From assembly GCA_041741455.1 (NCBI GenBank), contig JBGSJZ010000108.1, positions 185,354 to 249,353 of the forward strand: a DNA stretch of 64,000 bases, read 5' to 3'. The position numbers were made by a program, and so were the translations under genes. This document shows, piece after piece, positions 38,991-48,352 of the stretch. The notes beneath the pieces are model-generated. The model was not told the DNA's origin, searched no databases, and was given only the letters and a program-made list of their open reading frames with translations. How positions within the stretch are numbered: position 1 is the stretch's first letter; each line of letters opens with the position of its first letter. This DNA comes from CALESS01 sp041741455. GTDB taxonomy: Bacteria; Chloroflexota; Anaerolineae; Anaerolineales; Anaerolineaceae.

Positions 38991-39970
38991 TAGATGACTG
39001 GAGACAGGACGGATATCTCATTTCTTAATCGTTGAATGGCTGCTAAATTGCCACTTTCATCGCCATGCTTAAGGTACTGATTTTTTTTGTGGGCTAGTTC
39101 ACCGCATGAATTAAAGAACTGCTCAACCATCTTACGATTTCCGCCTCTCCAGGCGTTGAGGCGGGTGCGGCTTTGGCGGGCGGGCGAGCAGGCAATCTGG
39201 TATTGCTCGAGCGTAAGCGTACCTATTTGGATTTCTTCGGCTAATTGCTGAATTAATAAACGTCGTTCGCGATTCACCATAAAAATAATAAAGATCAACA
39301 TGGCAATCCATCCGGACCAATCCAAAAAGGTTCCGAATAAACACAAAAAACTTTCATTGGAAGATGCCAGAGCATTGTGAAAGGCGTGAGCAAAAACGGC
39401 TACACACCAACCGAGGATCGGTGCCATAAATTTAGTGATATAGGATTTGGATCCACGGGCAACTGCCAAACCTATTCCAATAAACGAAGTGTAGAAGGGG
39501 TGCTGCCAACCAACCACGATTGCCCGGATGAAAGTCATTTCGAAGATGCCGGTATATCCGCTTTCCATGTAGCCGTAAGTATAAATATAATAGGCATTTT
39601 CAGTAGCGGCAAAACCCAAGGCAGTGATGGAAGCGTAGATAATTCCATCCAGAATGGAGTCAAACTCATTTCGTACAAAGAGGAAGACCAGAAGAACAGC
39701 CAGTCCTTTTAAGCTCTCTTCGACCAATGGGGCTATGACAGCAGAGGTAGTGAAGTCTGTTGTTGTTTCTGAACCGGTCATTGCGTAGATGGTGATTCCA
39801 GTAAGAGTATTGAGGAAGAAAGCCCCACCTGCTGCTACAATTGCACCCCACAGAAAGACATTCCGAAGCAAGCGTTTTGGCTCTTTCTCATAACGATCCA
39901 TCCAATAGACCAAAGCTGCGTAAAAAAACATTGGCACAAAGCCCAAGAAAATTGATAAGGCAACACCCAC
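38987..39970 (-). CDS. PrsW family intramembrane metalloprotease
   Basis: A 327-residue membrane protein with about eight hydrophobic helices. PrsW-type metal motifs are A-P-L-V-E-E-S-L-K-G (EExxK), G-F-A-A-T-E-N and A-H-A-F-H-N. The best-known member cleaves an anti-sigma factor; the substrate here is unknown. The start is taken as GTG at 39970, immediately before the first helix. Upstream codons of the open frame are polar and run into the DUF2344 gene, so they are unlikely to be used. A charged cytoplasmic tail of about 90 residues follows the last helix. Confidence 0.8.
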   Translation of the reverse strand: MGVALSIFLGFVPMFFYAALVYWMDRYEKEPKRLLRNVFLWGAIVAAGGAFFLNTLTGITIYAMTGSETTTDFTTSAVIAPLVEESLKGLAVLLVFLFVRNEFDSILDGIIYASITALGFAATENAYYIYTYGYMESGYTGIFEMTFIRAIVVGWQHPFYTSFIGIGLAVARGSKSYITKFMAPILGWCVAVFAHAFHNALASSNESFLCLFGTFLDWSGWIAMLIFIIFMVNRERRLLIQQLAEEIQIGTLTLEQYQIACSPARQSRTRLNAWRGGNRKMVEQFFNSCGELAHKKNQYLKHGDESGNLAAIQRLRNEISVLSPVIY

Positions 39971-40022
39971 GGTACACCCCGGTAAACTGGATTTATGGAA
40001 AGATGATTGAATTATTGTAGCA

Positions 40023-40661
40023 TTATTGATTCTGAAACAACAGGCAAATTCTCTCGATGCGGGTGTCCAGTGGATCGAAACTAAGGGTGGAAATGACTTC
40101 TTCTGGACGACCGGTAGCGCCATCCCGGGCTGCGAGATGCATGGAGAGATGGGGGAGAGCTGGATCACTCGTTTGAAGAATGTCCAACGAATAGATCAAT
40201 GGTCGAAGATCGTAGGCTTTTTCACGCCGGGTGCGGGGTAGTGTGGTAGATGACAGCAAATCATTAACATTAGCTGCCAGTTGTTTGGAGTCAAATGGAA
40301 TTAAAAATGTCACGTGAAAAACAGCAGATGCAACCTGGGTTTGTAATGAAGGTGAGCGTAAATCCTCTTCAACCAGAGATGTAATTTCTATTCCGGGTGG
40401 CAAAGACAAAGATAACTGCTCTTGAATAGCTCCAAGGGTTGACCCTGGATCAAGCCAAAAATCCAGCACTTCCATCTGACTGGTCATACCCAAGGGGAGC
40501 GGGCAGGCCTGGTTTATGCGGGGTTGTGGGTGGAAACCCTGGCTGTACATCAGGGGCAGACGCGCCCTTCGGATAGTACGCTCCCAAACAATTTGCATAT
40601 CGAGGTGACCGGTATAACGTAACGGATTAGTCCTGCTGTATGTGATGCGAATGCGCTGCAT
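40023..40661 (-). CDS. TIGR03936/DUF2344 radical SAM-linked protein
   Basis: A 212-residue protein with the DUF2344 opening R-I-R-I-T-Y-S-R-T-N-P-L-R-Y-T-G-H-L-D, R-R-A-R-L-P-L-M-Y-S-Q-G-F-H-P-Q-P-R-I and P-L-P-L-G-M-T-S. The family is almost always found beside, or fused to, the B12-binding radical SAM protein encoded just upstream. Its start overlaps that gene's stop by one base (TAATG). Its role is not established. Confidence 0.88.
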   Translation of the reverse strand: MQRIRITYSRTNPLRYTGHLDMQIVWERTIRRARLPLMYSQGFHPQPRINQACPLPLGMTSQMEVLDFWLDPGSTLGAIQEQLSLSLPPGIEITSLVEEDLRSPSLQTQVASAVFHVTFLIPFDSKQLAANVNDLLSSTTLPRTRREKAYDLRPLIYSLDILQTSDPALPHLSMHLAARDGATGRPEEVISTLSFDPLDTRIERICLLFQNQ

Positions 40662-42583
40662 TAATTTACGTCTCCAATGGCGGTTTTGACAGCCCGAACT
40701 CTGCCGTTTTTAACTTCGGGACACTTCCAGTCTTCACCTGGATTGGCTTGGCGCAGGTCTTTGAACAAAGGAAGAATACCACAGGCGTAACATTGATTTC
40801 GACAATCAGGACGCAAACGCCCTTCCATGCTCCAGCGGTATTCCTCGGTCAAGTACTCGCGGGTGACAGCTGGATTGATATGTTCCCAGGGGAAAACCTC
40901 GTCGATAAAGCGCTCTCGGTGGGTGTAGAAATCAGAATCCAGGCCTTCTTCAGTGAATGCCAGTTGCCAGACCTCAAAATGATTTTCATCTTGCCAGGCA
41001 TCGAATTTTGCTCCCAATTGCCAGGCGCGCTGGATCACATTAGACAAACGACGGTCACCACGTGAGAGCCAGGCTTCCAGCATCGTATCGCGCGGATCTG
41101 TCCAATTTAGCTTTAATCCCGGTCCGACCAGCCGACGTTTCAACAGGTCTTGTTTTGCCTGGATTTGAGTGACATCATCCATGGCAACCCATTGAAATGG
41201 GGTGTGGGGCTTGGGAACAAAGGTGCTGACGCCTACATGCAGGTTGGCTTTACGACCCATAATTTTTCGACCTTCATTAATGACTGCATGACAAAGGCTG
41301 GCAATGGCTGCTACATCTTCCAAGGTTTCCGATGGATGACCGATCATAAAGTAGAGCTTGATTGTCTTCCAACCACGGGAGTAGATTTCGCGGGCAGTAT
41401 CGAGCAACATGTGGTCAGGAATTGGTTTATTGATGGTATTGCGCATTCGTTCTGTAGCCGCTTCCGGCGCCAACGTAAAACTGGATTGGCGGGATCCTCG
41501 CAGTTTTTCAAGGAGATCAACAGAAGTTGATTCGATCCGTAAGGAAGGAAGCGAGATAGTGAGGTGTTTCCCAGAAAAATGTTCTGAAACAGCAATCACT
41601 AAATCCAAAATATGCGTATAGTCAGAGGAAGATAACGAAAGCAATGCAATTTCTTCGAAACCGGTACTGGCAAGAGCTTCGTCCAAGGCATGGACAATTT
41701 CTATAACAGGGCGTTCGCGGATAGGACGGTTGATCATTCCGGCATGACAAAAACGACAACCCCGAGTACAGCCTCGCATGATCTCAACAGACACCCGGTT
41801 ATGGACAACGTTGGTCGATGGAACGATTAAATGGGTTGGCGGGGGAGGCAGCTTGGCGACAATCCGTTTGCTGATGGTGGTTGGGATCGATGGGTCTTGA
41901 GGTTTTACAGAATGAATTGTTCCATCAGAATTGTATGAAGGAATATAAAAAGATGGAACGTATACCCCCCAAAGCTTTGCCAGACGGAGAAGAAGTTGTT
42001 GCCTTCTTTCATGTAGTTTCTTTGATTCTTGAACGCAAGTTATCAGTTCCTGAACAACCTCTTCACCTTCACCGATCACAAAAGCATCAATAAAGGCGGA
42101 CATGGGTTCAGGGTTGAAGCAGGCATGACCTCCAGCGATGATGAGTGGATGTTCCTCGGTTCGCTCAGTTGAACGCAGTGGAATACCAGCCAGGTCCAGT
42201 ATATTGAGTGCATTGGTATAGAGTGTTTCGTAAGGCAAGGTGAAACCAACAATATCAAAATCTGCCAATGAGTGCTTGGTTTCGAGGGAATAGGCTGGAA
42301 TGCCATGCTGACGCATGATTGCTTCCATATCCTGCCAGGGAGCATAGGCTCGTTCAGCCAAGGCATCTTCCCGTTGATTGATATCCTGGTAAAGAATGGC
42401 CAAACCGAGGTTTGGAAGCCCGATATCATAAATGTCAGGAAAAACGAGAGCGACCTTGGTTTGTACTTCGTCCCAAGGTTTGATAATGCTGTTCAATTCG
42501 CCGCCAGTGTACCTGCCTGGTTTCTGCACGCGTAAAAGATGCCGTTCCAGCAAGGACTGGATTTCATTTGGGGTTTTACTCAT
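40661..42583 (-). CDS. TIGR03960 family B12-binding radical SAM protein
   Basis: A 640-residue enzyme. The N-terminal part is a B12-binding-like domain (V-A-L-V-F-P-D-I-Y-D-I-G-L-P-N-L-G), the radical SAM cluster is C-T-R-G-C-R-F-C, and the protein ends with a Cys-containing region (C-R-N-Q-C-Y-A-C-G). Family members are conserved in Chloroflexota, Firmicutes and others next to DUF2344 and often RNase E/G. The substrate is unknown. Confidence 0.9.
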   Translation of the reverse strand: MSKTPNEIQSLLERHLLRVQKPGRYTGGELNSIIKPWDEVQTKVALVFPDIYDIGLPNLGLAILYQDINQREDALAERAYAPWQDMEAIMRQHGIPAYSLETKHSLADFDIVGFTLPYETLYTNALNILDLAGIPLRSTERTEEHPLIIAGGHACFNPEPMSAFIDAFVIGEGEEVVQELITCVQESKKLHERRQQLLLRLAKLWGVYVPSFYIPSYNSDGTIHSVKPQDPSIPTTISKRIVAKLPPPPTHLIVPSTNVVHNRVSVEIMRGCTRGCRFCHAGMINRPIRERPVIEIVHALDEALASTGFEEIALLSLSSSDYTHILDLVIAVSEHFSGKHLTISLPSLRIESTSVDLLEKLRGSRQSSFTLAPEAATERMRNTINKPIPDHMLLDTAREIYSRGWKTIKLYFMIGHPSETLEDVAAIASLCHAVINEGRKIMGRKANLHVGVSTFVPKPHTPFQWVAMDDVTQIQAKQDLLKRRLVGPGLKLNWTDPRDTMLEAWLSRGDRRLSNVIQRAWQLGAKFDAWQDENHFEVWQLAFTEEGLDSDFYTHRERFIDEVFPWEHINPAVTREYLTEEYRWSMEGRLRPDCRNQCYACGILPLFKDLRQANPGEDWKCPEVKNGRVRAVKTAIGDVN

Positions 42584-42631
42584 TAATACTCCGACAAAAT
42601 TGGATAAATGAACTCTTATTATAATCGAAAA

Positions 42632-43423
42632 TCAGAACGTCCCTTTGTACATTCCTCCATCCAGGTTGAGCATTACGCCTGTTAAAAATGAAGCAGCTGG
42701 AGAAACCATAAAAGTTGCAACTCGTCCAAATTCTTCCGGTGTCCCAATTCGTCCAAGGGCACTTTCGCGAGATAATTTCTGCAATTCTTCATCTAGCGAA
42801 GAATTGTTAATATGAGCACGATAGCGCATAAGCTCATAGACACGTTCAGTTTCCGTCCAGCCTGGCAAAATGGAGTTAAACCGGATGCCTTCGTTTCCCA
42901 ATTCAAGCGCCAAGGTTTTTGTGAGACCTATTGTGGCTGCCCGAATACTATTGGATAGGATCAAGTTGGGAATAGGTTGTTTGACTGAGTATGAAGTGAC
43001 TGTCAGTACACTGGCATAATTGGATTGTCGGAGGAGTGGAAGAGATGAGCGGATGAGGCGAACCTGACTGAGAAATGAAAGGTCAATAGCTTTTTGCCAA
43101 GCAATATCATCAAAACTCTCAAACTGTCCAGAGGGTGGACCACCGGCATTGGAAATTAAAATATCCAAGACGCCAATACTCATCTGGATGGTAGAAATTA
43201 ATTCAGAAGGAAAAGTCGGATTGGTCACATCGCCTGGGATTGGATAGACTTCAGTATGGGTTTCACGTTTAATGCGGGAGGCAGCCTCAGAGAGCTTTTC
43301 CGGGTTGCGGGCATTGATGATCACCCTAGCGCCTTCTTTTGCCAGTGCCAGTGCAGAGGCAAAACCAAGACCCCTGCTGGCACCAGTGATTAAAGCAGTC
43401 AAGCCTTTTAATTGTAGGTCCAT
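42632..43423 (-). CDS. SDR family oxidoreductase with atypical active site
   Basis: A 263-residue short-chain dehydrogenase fold: cofactor loop T-G-A-S-R-G-L-G, N-A-R-N after strand 2, N-A-G-G after strand 4, and the C-terminal R-I-G-T-P-E-E-F-G and G-x-x-L-N-L-D-G-G. In the catalytic region T-S-Y-S-V-K-Q-P-I-P-N-L-I-L-S-N-S-I-R-A the usual Tyr-x3-Lys is not found; L-S-N-S-I-R occupies that position. This matches the 3-oxoacyl-ACP-reductase-like subgroup with an incomplete tetrad, so activity is uncertain. Confidence 0.83.
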   Translation of the reverse strand: MDLQLKGLTALITGASRGLGFASALALAKEGARVIINARNPEKLSEAASRIKRETHTEVYPIPGDVTNPTFPSELISTIQMSIGVLDILISNAGGPPSGQFESFDDIAWQKAIDLSFLSQVRLIRSSLPLLRQSNYASVLTVTSYSVKQPIPNLILSNSIRAATIGLTKTLALELGNEGIRFNSILPGWTETERVYELMRYRAHINNSSLDEELQKLSRESALGRIGTPEEFGRVATFMVSPAASFLTGVMLNLDGGMYKGTF

Positions 43424-43444
43424 GCTAGCTTCTCCTCGTTCGAG

Positions 43445-43753
43445 TTAGATGAATTCTATGCTTTCTTCAACCATTTCAATATTCTTAAAATTATCAAGGA
43501 TAAAGGTAAACACATTTTGCAGGACCCGGCGGGAGTGATTTGGATCATTAGAAATACAGGCACAAGAAATAATCGTTGATCCATGGTTATCATGATGATC
43601 TACTTCGGCAGCAGAAATGTTAAACTCGTGATGAAGACGAGCCAATAATGGACGGATAACACTTCTTTTCTGCTTGAGGGATGTGCAATTTGGAATAAGA
43701 CAATGGACGGTCAAGACGGCAATTGAAATGGACATTTGCTTTAATTTTACCAT
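43445..43753 (-). CDS. DUF503 (YlxP-like) family protein
   Basis: A 102-residue small alpha/beta protein. Family marks are an opening beta strand A-V-L-T-V-H-C-L-I-P, S-L-K-Q-K-R-S-V-I-R-P-L, and E-V-D-H-H-D. In many bacteria it lies near ribosome maturation genes; function is not settled. A second possible start is ATG at 43735, six codons later, which is nearer to the family's normal N-terminus. Confidence 0.85.
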   Translation of the reverse strand: MVKLKQMSISIAVLTVHCLIPNCTSLKQKRSVIRPLLARLHHEFNISAAEVDHHDNHGSTIISCACISNDPNHSRRVLQNVFTFILDNFKNIEMVEESIEFI

Positions 43754-43777
43754 GAGAGGTCTCTTTGGAAATTGGAC

Positions 43778-43806
43778 TTGCTGATACTGGGGACTGAGAT
43801 TAAAAT
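43778..43806 (+). promoter_or_regulatory. Candidate promoter of folC-lon
   Basis: TTGCTG (43778-43783), 17-base spacer, TAAAAT (43801-43806), about 29 bases before the folC ATG. Confidence 0.4.
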
Positions 43807-43834
43807 CCTCTTCTGAATAAAGAATGGAAGGTAT

Positions 43835-45235
43835 ATGGATATCGAAAAGGAATTCAATCTGGCACTAGATTACCTTTATAGTTTTGTTGATTATAGTTTA
43901 ACTAGAAATTTTCGGAATGCAGCTGAGAAGTTTGACTTGGACCGGATGAAACAGTTGATGGAACGGTTGGGTGATCCGCAAAAGGATTATAAAATCATTC
44001 ACGTGGCTGGGACAAAAGGCAAGGGTTCGACTTCTGCATTGATTGAGAGCTCACTACGAGCAGCCGGTTATCGAACCGGTTTTTACATTTCCCCTCATCT
44101 AGAAGATTATTGTGAGCGGATTCAAGTTAGCCGGGTACGGATCAGCCATCTTGACATGGTGGAATTGGTAAGGGAAATTAAGCCAGTTGTAGCAGAAATT
44201 CCTCATTTGACAACATTTGAACTAACGACCGCTCTAGGATTTTTATATTTTAGCCGGCAAAAAGTTGATGTGGCGGTGATCGAGGTAGGCCTAGGTGGCA
44301 GGTTGGATGCGACCAATATCGTTGAACCTTTGGTGTCAGTTATTACTTCGCTATCTTATGACCACATGGCAGTTTTGGGGGATACGCTTTCCCAAATTGC
44401 TTTCGAGAAAGCTGGAATCATCAAACCTGGACGTCCTGTGGTCATATCTCCTCAAAAAGACGAAGCCCTGCAGGTAGTCGAGCGGGTTGCGCAAGAACGC
44501 GGATCGAACTTAACGGTTGTTGGGAAGAACACATTTTTTGCAGCCAACGCTCATTCGTTAAGTGGTCAGAGCTTGTTTGTCTGGTCTGCATCTGAACAGG
44601 GACTCGTGGATGAGTTTATCGAATCAGGCGGACAAACGGATTGGGAACCCCAACGACTTACCATTCCATTACTGGGCTACCACCAAGTGGAAAATGCTGC
44701 CACAGCCTACACAGCTCTTCAAATTATCCGAAGCGAAGGCTTACCAATCAGTGAACGCGAAATCAGCCGGGGATTTGAGAAGGTGGATTGGCCGGGCCGG
44801 TTCGAGATATTGCAGCGGTTTCCAACCGTCATCATCGACTCTGCGCACAATCGGGATTCGGCGTTAAAGCTGCGGCTGACCCTGGATGATTACCTGGCCG
44901 GGCAGCCGGTCGTGTTGATCTTTGGAGCATCAGAAGATAAGGATGTGCATGGAATGTTTGCTGAGCTAATGCCCCGGGTGCGAAAAGTAATTGCAACTCA
45001 ATCGGTTCATCCGAGAGCGATGGATGCAAACCAGTTGGTGGAGCTTGCTCATTCCTTCGGTGTAGCAGCAAAAGTTGTGCTACCATTAGAAGTGGCACTT
45101 GAAACTGCATTGGTTGAAGCGGATGGTGAGGCTGTGATCTTGGCGACAGGTAGTATTTTTATCGCAGCAGCTATCCGTGAGACCTGGAGTAGAATCACTT
45201 CCTTGGATTCCAATCACTTGCCTGACAGATTATAA
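43835..45235 (+). CDS. folC: Folylpolyglutamate synthase/dihydrofolate synthase
   Basis: A 466-residue Mur-ligase-like enzyme adding glutamate to (dihydro)folate. The family's P-loop G-T-K-G-K-G-S-T is preceded by the motif I-I-H-V-A; then Y-R-T-G-F-Y-I-S-P-H-L, the Mg site V-A-V-I-E-V-G-L-G-G-R-L-D-A-T-N and the C-terminal I-D-S-A-H-N. Whether it does both reactions is not visible. GAAGGTAT precedes the ATG. lon follows 23 bp later. Confidence 0.94.
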   Translation: MDIEKEFNLALDYLYSFVDYSLTRNFRNAAEKFDLDRMKQLMERLGDPQKDYKIIHVAGTKGKGSTSALIESSLRAAGYRTGFYISPHLEDYCERIQVSRVRISHLDMVELVREIKPVVAEIPHLTTFELTTALGFLYFSRQKVDVAVIEVGLGGRLDATNIVEPLVSVITSLSYDHMAVLGDTLSQIAFEKAGIIKPGRPVVISPQKDEALQVVERVAQERGSNLTVVGKNTFFAANAHSLSGQSLFVWSASEQGLVDEFIESGGQTDWEPQRLTIPLLGYHQVENAATAYTALQIIRSEGLPISEREISRGFEKVDWPGRFEILQRFPTVIIDSAHNRDSALKLRLTLDDYLAGQPVVLIFGASEDKDVHGMFAELMPRVRKVIATQSVHPRAMDANQLVELAHSFGVAAKVVLPLEVALETALVEADGEAVILATGSIFIAAAIRETWSRITSLDSNHLPDRL

Positions 45236-45258
45236 AAAATTTAACGAGGTTAAATCCT

Positions 45259-47754
45259 ATGCGTTATAACGATGATTTTCCCGGAACCGATCCAGAAGAA
45301 TATGCTTCCGCTTTACAACAACGGACGGAAGAATTATATCGAATTCCGGATGGGAAGCCAGACAGGAACGGCCTGATTAGCCGTCCTGTGATTATATTCC
45401 GAGATGTAGTGGTATTCCCCCGAATGATCTCACCGATCTTTGTACCACAAGGCCCAGGGTTGTTGGCCATTCAGGATGCACAATTCGAAGGCCAAACGGC
45501 GGTTGCTTTTATCTCCCGAGATCCGGATATTGAAAATCCAACCCCAGATGACTTGTACCCTATTGGAGTAGAAATTGCCGTGGGCAGGCTGTTAACCATG
45601 CCAGATGGCAGTAATTCCGCTCTGGTTCAAGGTAGGCGGCGGGTGGAAGTGGTGCAATTTACCCAGATGGAGCCCTACATTCGGGTTAAGGTCAGACCAT
45701 TAGCTGATGTTGGAGAAGTGGAACGGCAGACCGAAGCACTGATGCGCACTACCCGGGATCTATTTGAAAAATGTGTTCAATTGGATCGCAGTTTGCCTGA
45801 TGAAGCCCATATGGTTTCACTTAATATTAATGAGCCGGGCTGGTTGGCGGATATGGTTGCCACATCTATCTCATTTCCATTAAAAGAACGGGTTGGATTA
45901 TTGCAGATCACCGACCCGGATCAACGCTTAAAGAAGGTGAACTGGTTGTTGGCCCAGGAGTTGGATGTGCTTCAACTCGAAGATGAAATCCAAACCCGGG
46001 TTCAAAGCGAAGTGGATCGAAGCCAGAGGGAATTTTATCTCCGTGAACATCTGAAAGCGATTCAAAATGAACTGGGTGAAGGTGACATCTGGACCCGGGA
46101 AATCAGTGAATTACGAGAAAAAATAGAAAAAGCCCAGTTACCAGAGCAAGCGAATGTGGTGGCGAACCGGGAGGTTGAACGGTTGACCCAGATCCCTTCG
46201 ATGGCACCGGAGGTTGGGATTATCCGGACCTACCTGGACTGGATCCTCGAATTACCCTGGGTCAACGAAACCCCGGATAACCTGGATGTGCGGCATGCAG
46301 CTGATGTGCTGGAACAATATCACTTTGGCCTCGGGAAAGCTAAAGACCGGATTTTGGAATATATCGCCGTCCGTAGTTTACACCCGAAGAGCCTCCGGCA
46401 ACCCATCCTGTGCTTTGTTGGCCCGCCTGGCACGGGGAAGACCTCCCTGGGACGATCCATCGCCGAAGCGCTAGGCCGTAAATTTGTGCGCCTATCTTTG
46501 GGAGGAGTGCGGGATGAAGCTGAAATTCGCGGTCATCGGCGCACGTACATTGGTGCACTACCCGGGCGGATCCTGCAAACCATGCGCAGGGCGGAGACTA
46601 TCAATCCACTGTTCATGTTGGATGAGATCGACAAGCTTGGAGCAGATTTCCGTGGCGACCCGGCAGCAGCTTTGTTGGAAGTATTGGATCTCGAACAGAA
46701 TCGAGCTTTTTCAGACCATTATCTGGAATTGGATTATGACCTTTCAAAAGTTCTGTTTATTACTACAGCCAATTCGTTAATGACCATCCCGTCGGCATTG
46801 TTGGACAGGATGGAAGTACTGGAGTTCCCTGGATATATTGAAGAAGAAAAACTTGAAATTGCCCGCCGGTTTCTCATTCCGCGCCAGATAGAAGAAAGTG
46901 GATTGCAGTCCTCAGAAGTGAAGCTGCAAGAATCGGCTATACGACGGATCATTCGGGAGTACACATACGAAGCAGGTGTAAGAAATCTTGAACGAGAGAT
47001 TGGCCGCATGTTACGTAAAGTGGCCAGACTGAAATCTGAAAAACGATCTTATCCAACCCGCCTGACCCCAGAGACCGTGGAAAAATTCCTGGGACCGCCA
47101 CAATTCTTTATGACAGAAGCAGAAATGCAGGACGAGTTTGGGGTTGCCACCGGCATGGCGTGGACAGAAAATGGCGGTGATATTCTGGCTGTCGAAGTGC
47201 TGGTGATGGAAGGGAAGGGTTCATTACAGGTCACCGGGCAGATTGGCGACGTGATGCAAGAATCAGCGCAAGCTGCATTATCTTATTTAAAATCAAAAGC
47301 CAGAGAATTGTTCATTGATCCGGAATTGTTTGAACGCCTGGATATTCATATTCATATCCCGGAAGGGGCGATTCCGAAAGATGGGCCGAGCGCAGGAATT
47401 ACCATGGCGACAGCGCTCATTTCAGCTTTCACCGAACGGTTAACACACAAGGATGTTGGGATGACTGGTGAAATCACTTTGCGCGGACGAGTTTTGCCAG
47501 TTGGAGGAGTGCGGGAAAAAGTGTTGGCAGCACACCGGGCTGGATTGAAAACTGTGTTGCTACCCGAAAGAAATTTGAAGGATTTGATTGATGTTCCTAA
47601 AACCGTGAGGGATCAATTAAAAATCATCCCCATCACACACATGGAACAGGTGCTGGAAATTGCGATGCACCCATTTGTCGAAACGCCCAGGCGTTTTGCG
47701 CATTTATTACAACGACCAAAACCTCATGGCGAGGAAGAAACTGAGGAAAATTAA
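45259..47754 (+). CDS. lon: ATP-dependent Lon protease
   Basis: An 831-residue AAA+ protease. N-terminal LAN domain (P-V-I-I-F-R-D-V-V-V-F-P-R-M), coiled coil, Walker A G-P-P-G-T-G-K-T (near residue 390), Walker B F-M-L-D-E-I-D-K-L, and catalytic Ser in P-K-D-G-P-S-A-G-I-T with Lys later in V-R-E-K-V-L-A-A. Slightly long N-terminus (about 40 extra residues). Degrades damaged and regulatory proteins in the cytoplasm. Confidence 0.97.
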   Translation: MRYNDDFPGTDPEEYASALQQRTEELYRIPDGKPDRNGLISRPVIIFRDVVVFPRMISPIFVPQGPGLLAIQDAQFEGQTAVAFISRDPDIENPTPDDLYPIGVEIAVGRLLTMPDGSNSALVQGRRRVEVVQFTQMEPYIRVKVRPLADVGEVERQTEALMRTTRDLFEKCVQLDRSLPDEAHMVSLNINEPGWLADMVATSISFPLKERVGLLQITDPDQRLKKVNWLLAQELDVLQLEDEIQTRVQSEVDRSQREFYLREHLKAIQNELGEGDIWTREISELREKIEKAQLPEQANVVANREVERLTQIPSMAPEVGIIRTYLDWILELPWVNETPDNLDVRHAADVLEQYHFGLGKAKDRILEYIAVRSLHPKSLRQPILCFVGPPGTGKTSLGRSIAEALGRKFVRLSLGGVRDEAEIRGHRRTYIGALPGRILQTMRRAETINPLFMLDEIDKLGADFRGDPAAALLEVLDLEQNRAFSDHYLELDYDLSKVLFITTANSLMTIPSALLDRMEVLEFPGYIEEEKLEIARRFLIPRQIEESGLQSSEVKLQESAIRRIIREYTYEAGVRNLEREIGRMLRKVARLKSEKRSYPTRLTPETVEKFLGPPQFFMTEAEMQDEFGVATGMAWTENGGDILAVEVLVMEGKGSLQVTGQIGDVMQESAQAALSYLKSKARELFIDPELFERLDIHIHIPEGAIPKDGPSAGITMATALISAFTERLTHKDVGMTGEITLRGRVLPVGGVREKVLAAHRAGLKTVLLPERNLKDLIDVPKTVRDQLKIIPITHMEQVLEIAMHPFVETPRRFAHLLQRPKPHGEEETEEN

Positions 47755-47791
47755 TTAGAAGGACGAGCTAGAACATAGCTCGTCCTTCTAA
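47755..47791 (+). terminator. Terminator between lon and the coiled-coil gene
   Basis: A perfect 16-bp inverted repeat (47755-47770 with 47776-47791) with a 5-base loop, starting right after the lon stop. It is flanked by short A/T runs on both sides and is probably bidirectional. Confidence 0.8.
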
Positions 47792-47833
47792 TTTAATAAT
47801 AGTGGGGGACTGCTTGAGGAAATGGAAAAAGGT

Positions 47834-48295
47834 TTATTGGTCTAAAGGCTTCTCTTCTGGTTTTAGCATGATAATACCGTTTTGAACGGTTCCTAGAGAA
47901 CGCTGAAGTTCCTTTTCGAGCTGAGTCAAGACACCCAGAGCATATTCATCCGCCTCGTTGCGAATTGAATCTGCTTCCGCCCGAGCTTGGGCGATTACCT
48001 GGTCATACCGGGCTTGTGCATTTTGGCTAATATTCTCGCGGGAAACCAGCTCATCGGCTTTTTCCTTGGCAATCTCCACAATGCGGTGGGCTTCTTCCTG
48101 GGCTTGAGCGATAATTCTATCGCGTTGGGCCATGAGCTGCTGAGCTTTCTTGATCTCATCCGGGATAGAAACCCGCATCTGATCAATAATATCAATCATC
48201 CGGTCTTCATCAACAATGACATTGCGCGTCAACCAAATGGAACGGCTTTCATTGAAAAGTTCTTCCAGCCGATCAACCAGATGTAAAATATCCAT
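47834..48295 (-). CDS. Coiled-coil protein (DivIVA/ATP-synthase-B-like), unknown function
   Basis: A 153-residue protein, nearly all helical and rich in Ala, Glu, Gln and Arg. A heptad-like long coil covers about residues 45-135 (A-Q-Q-L-M-A-Q-R-D-R-I-I-A-Q-A-Q-E-E-A-H-R). The first 20 residues (M-D-I-L-H-L-V-D-R-L-E-E-L) resemble the start of membrane-curvature or septum-associated coiled-coil proteins. It follows coaD by 57 bp on the same strand; similar coiled-coil genes occur beside coaD in several phyla. Function unknown. Confidence 0.7.
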   Translation of the reverse strand: MDILHLVDRLEELFNESRSIWLTRNVIVDEDRMIDIIDQMRVSIPDEIKKAQQLMAQRDRIIAQAQEEAHRIVEIAKEKADELVSRENISQNAQARYDQVIAQARAEADSIRNEADEYALGVLTQLEKELQRSLGTVQNGIIMLKPEEKPLDQ

Positions 48296-48352
48296 AGTTT
48301 TTCCTCCGCATAAATTCTGCTATATAAGTTGCAACAATTGGGCCAAGTCCAT

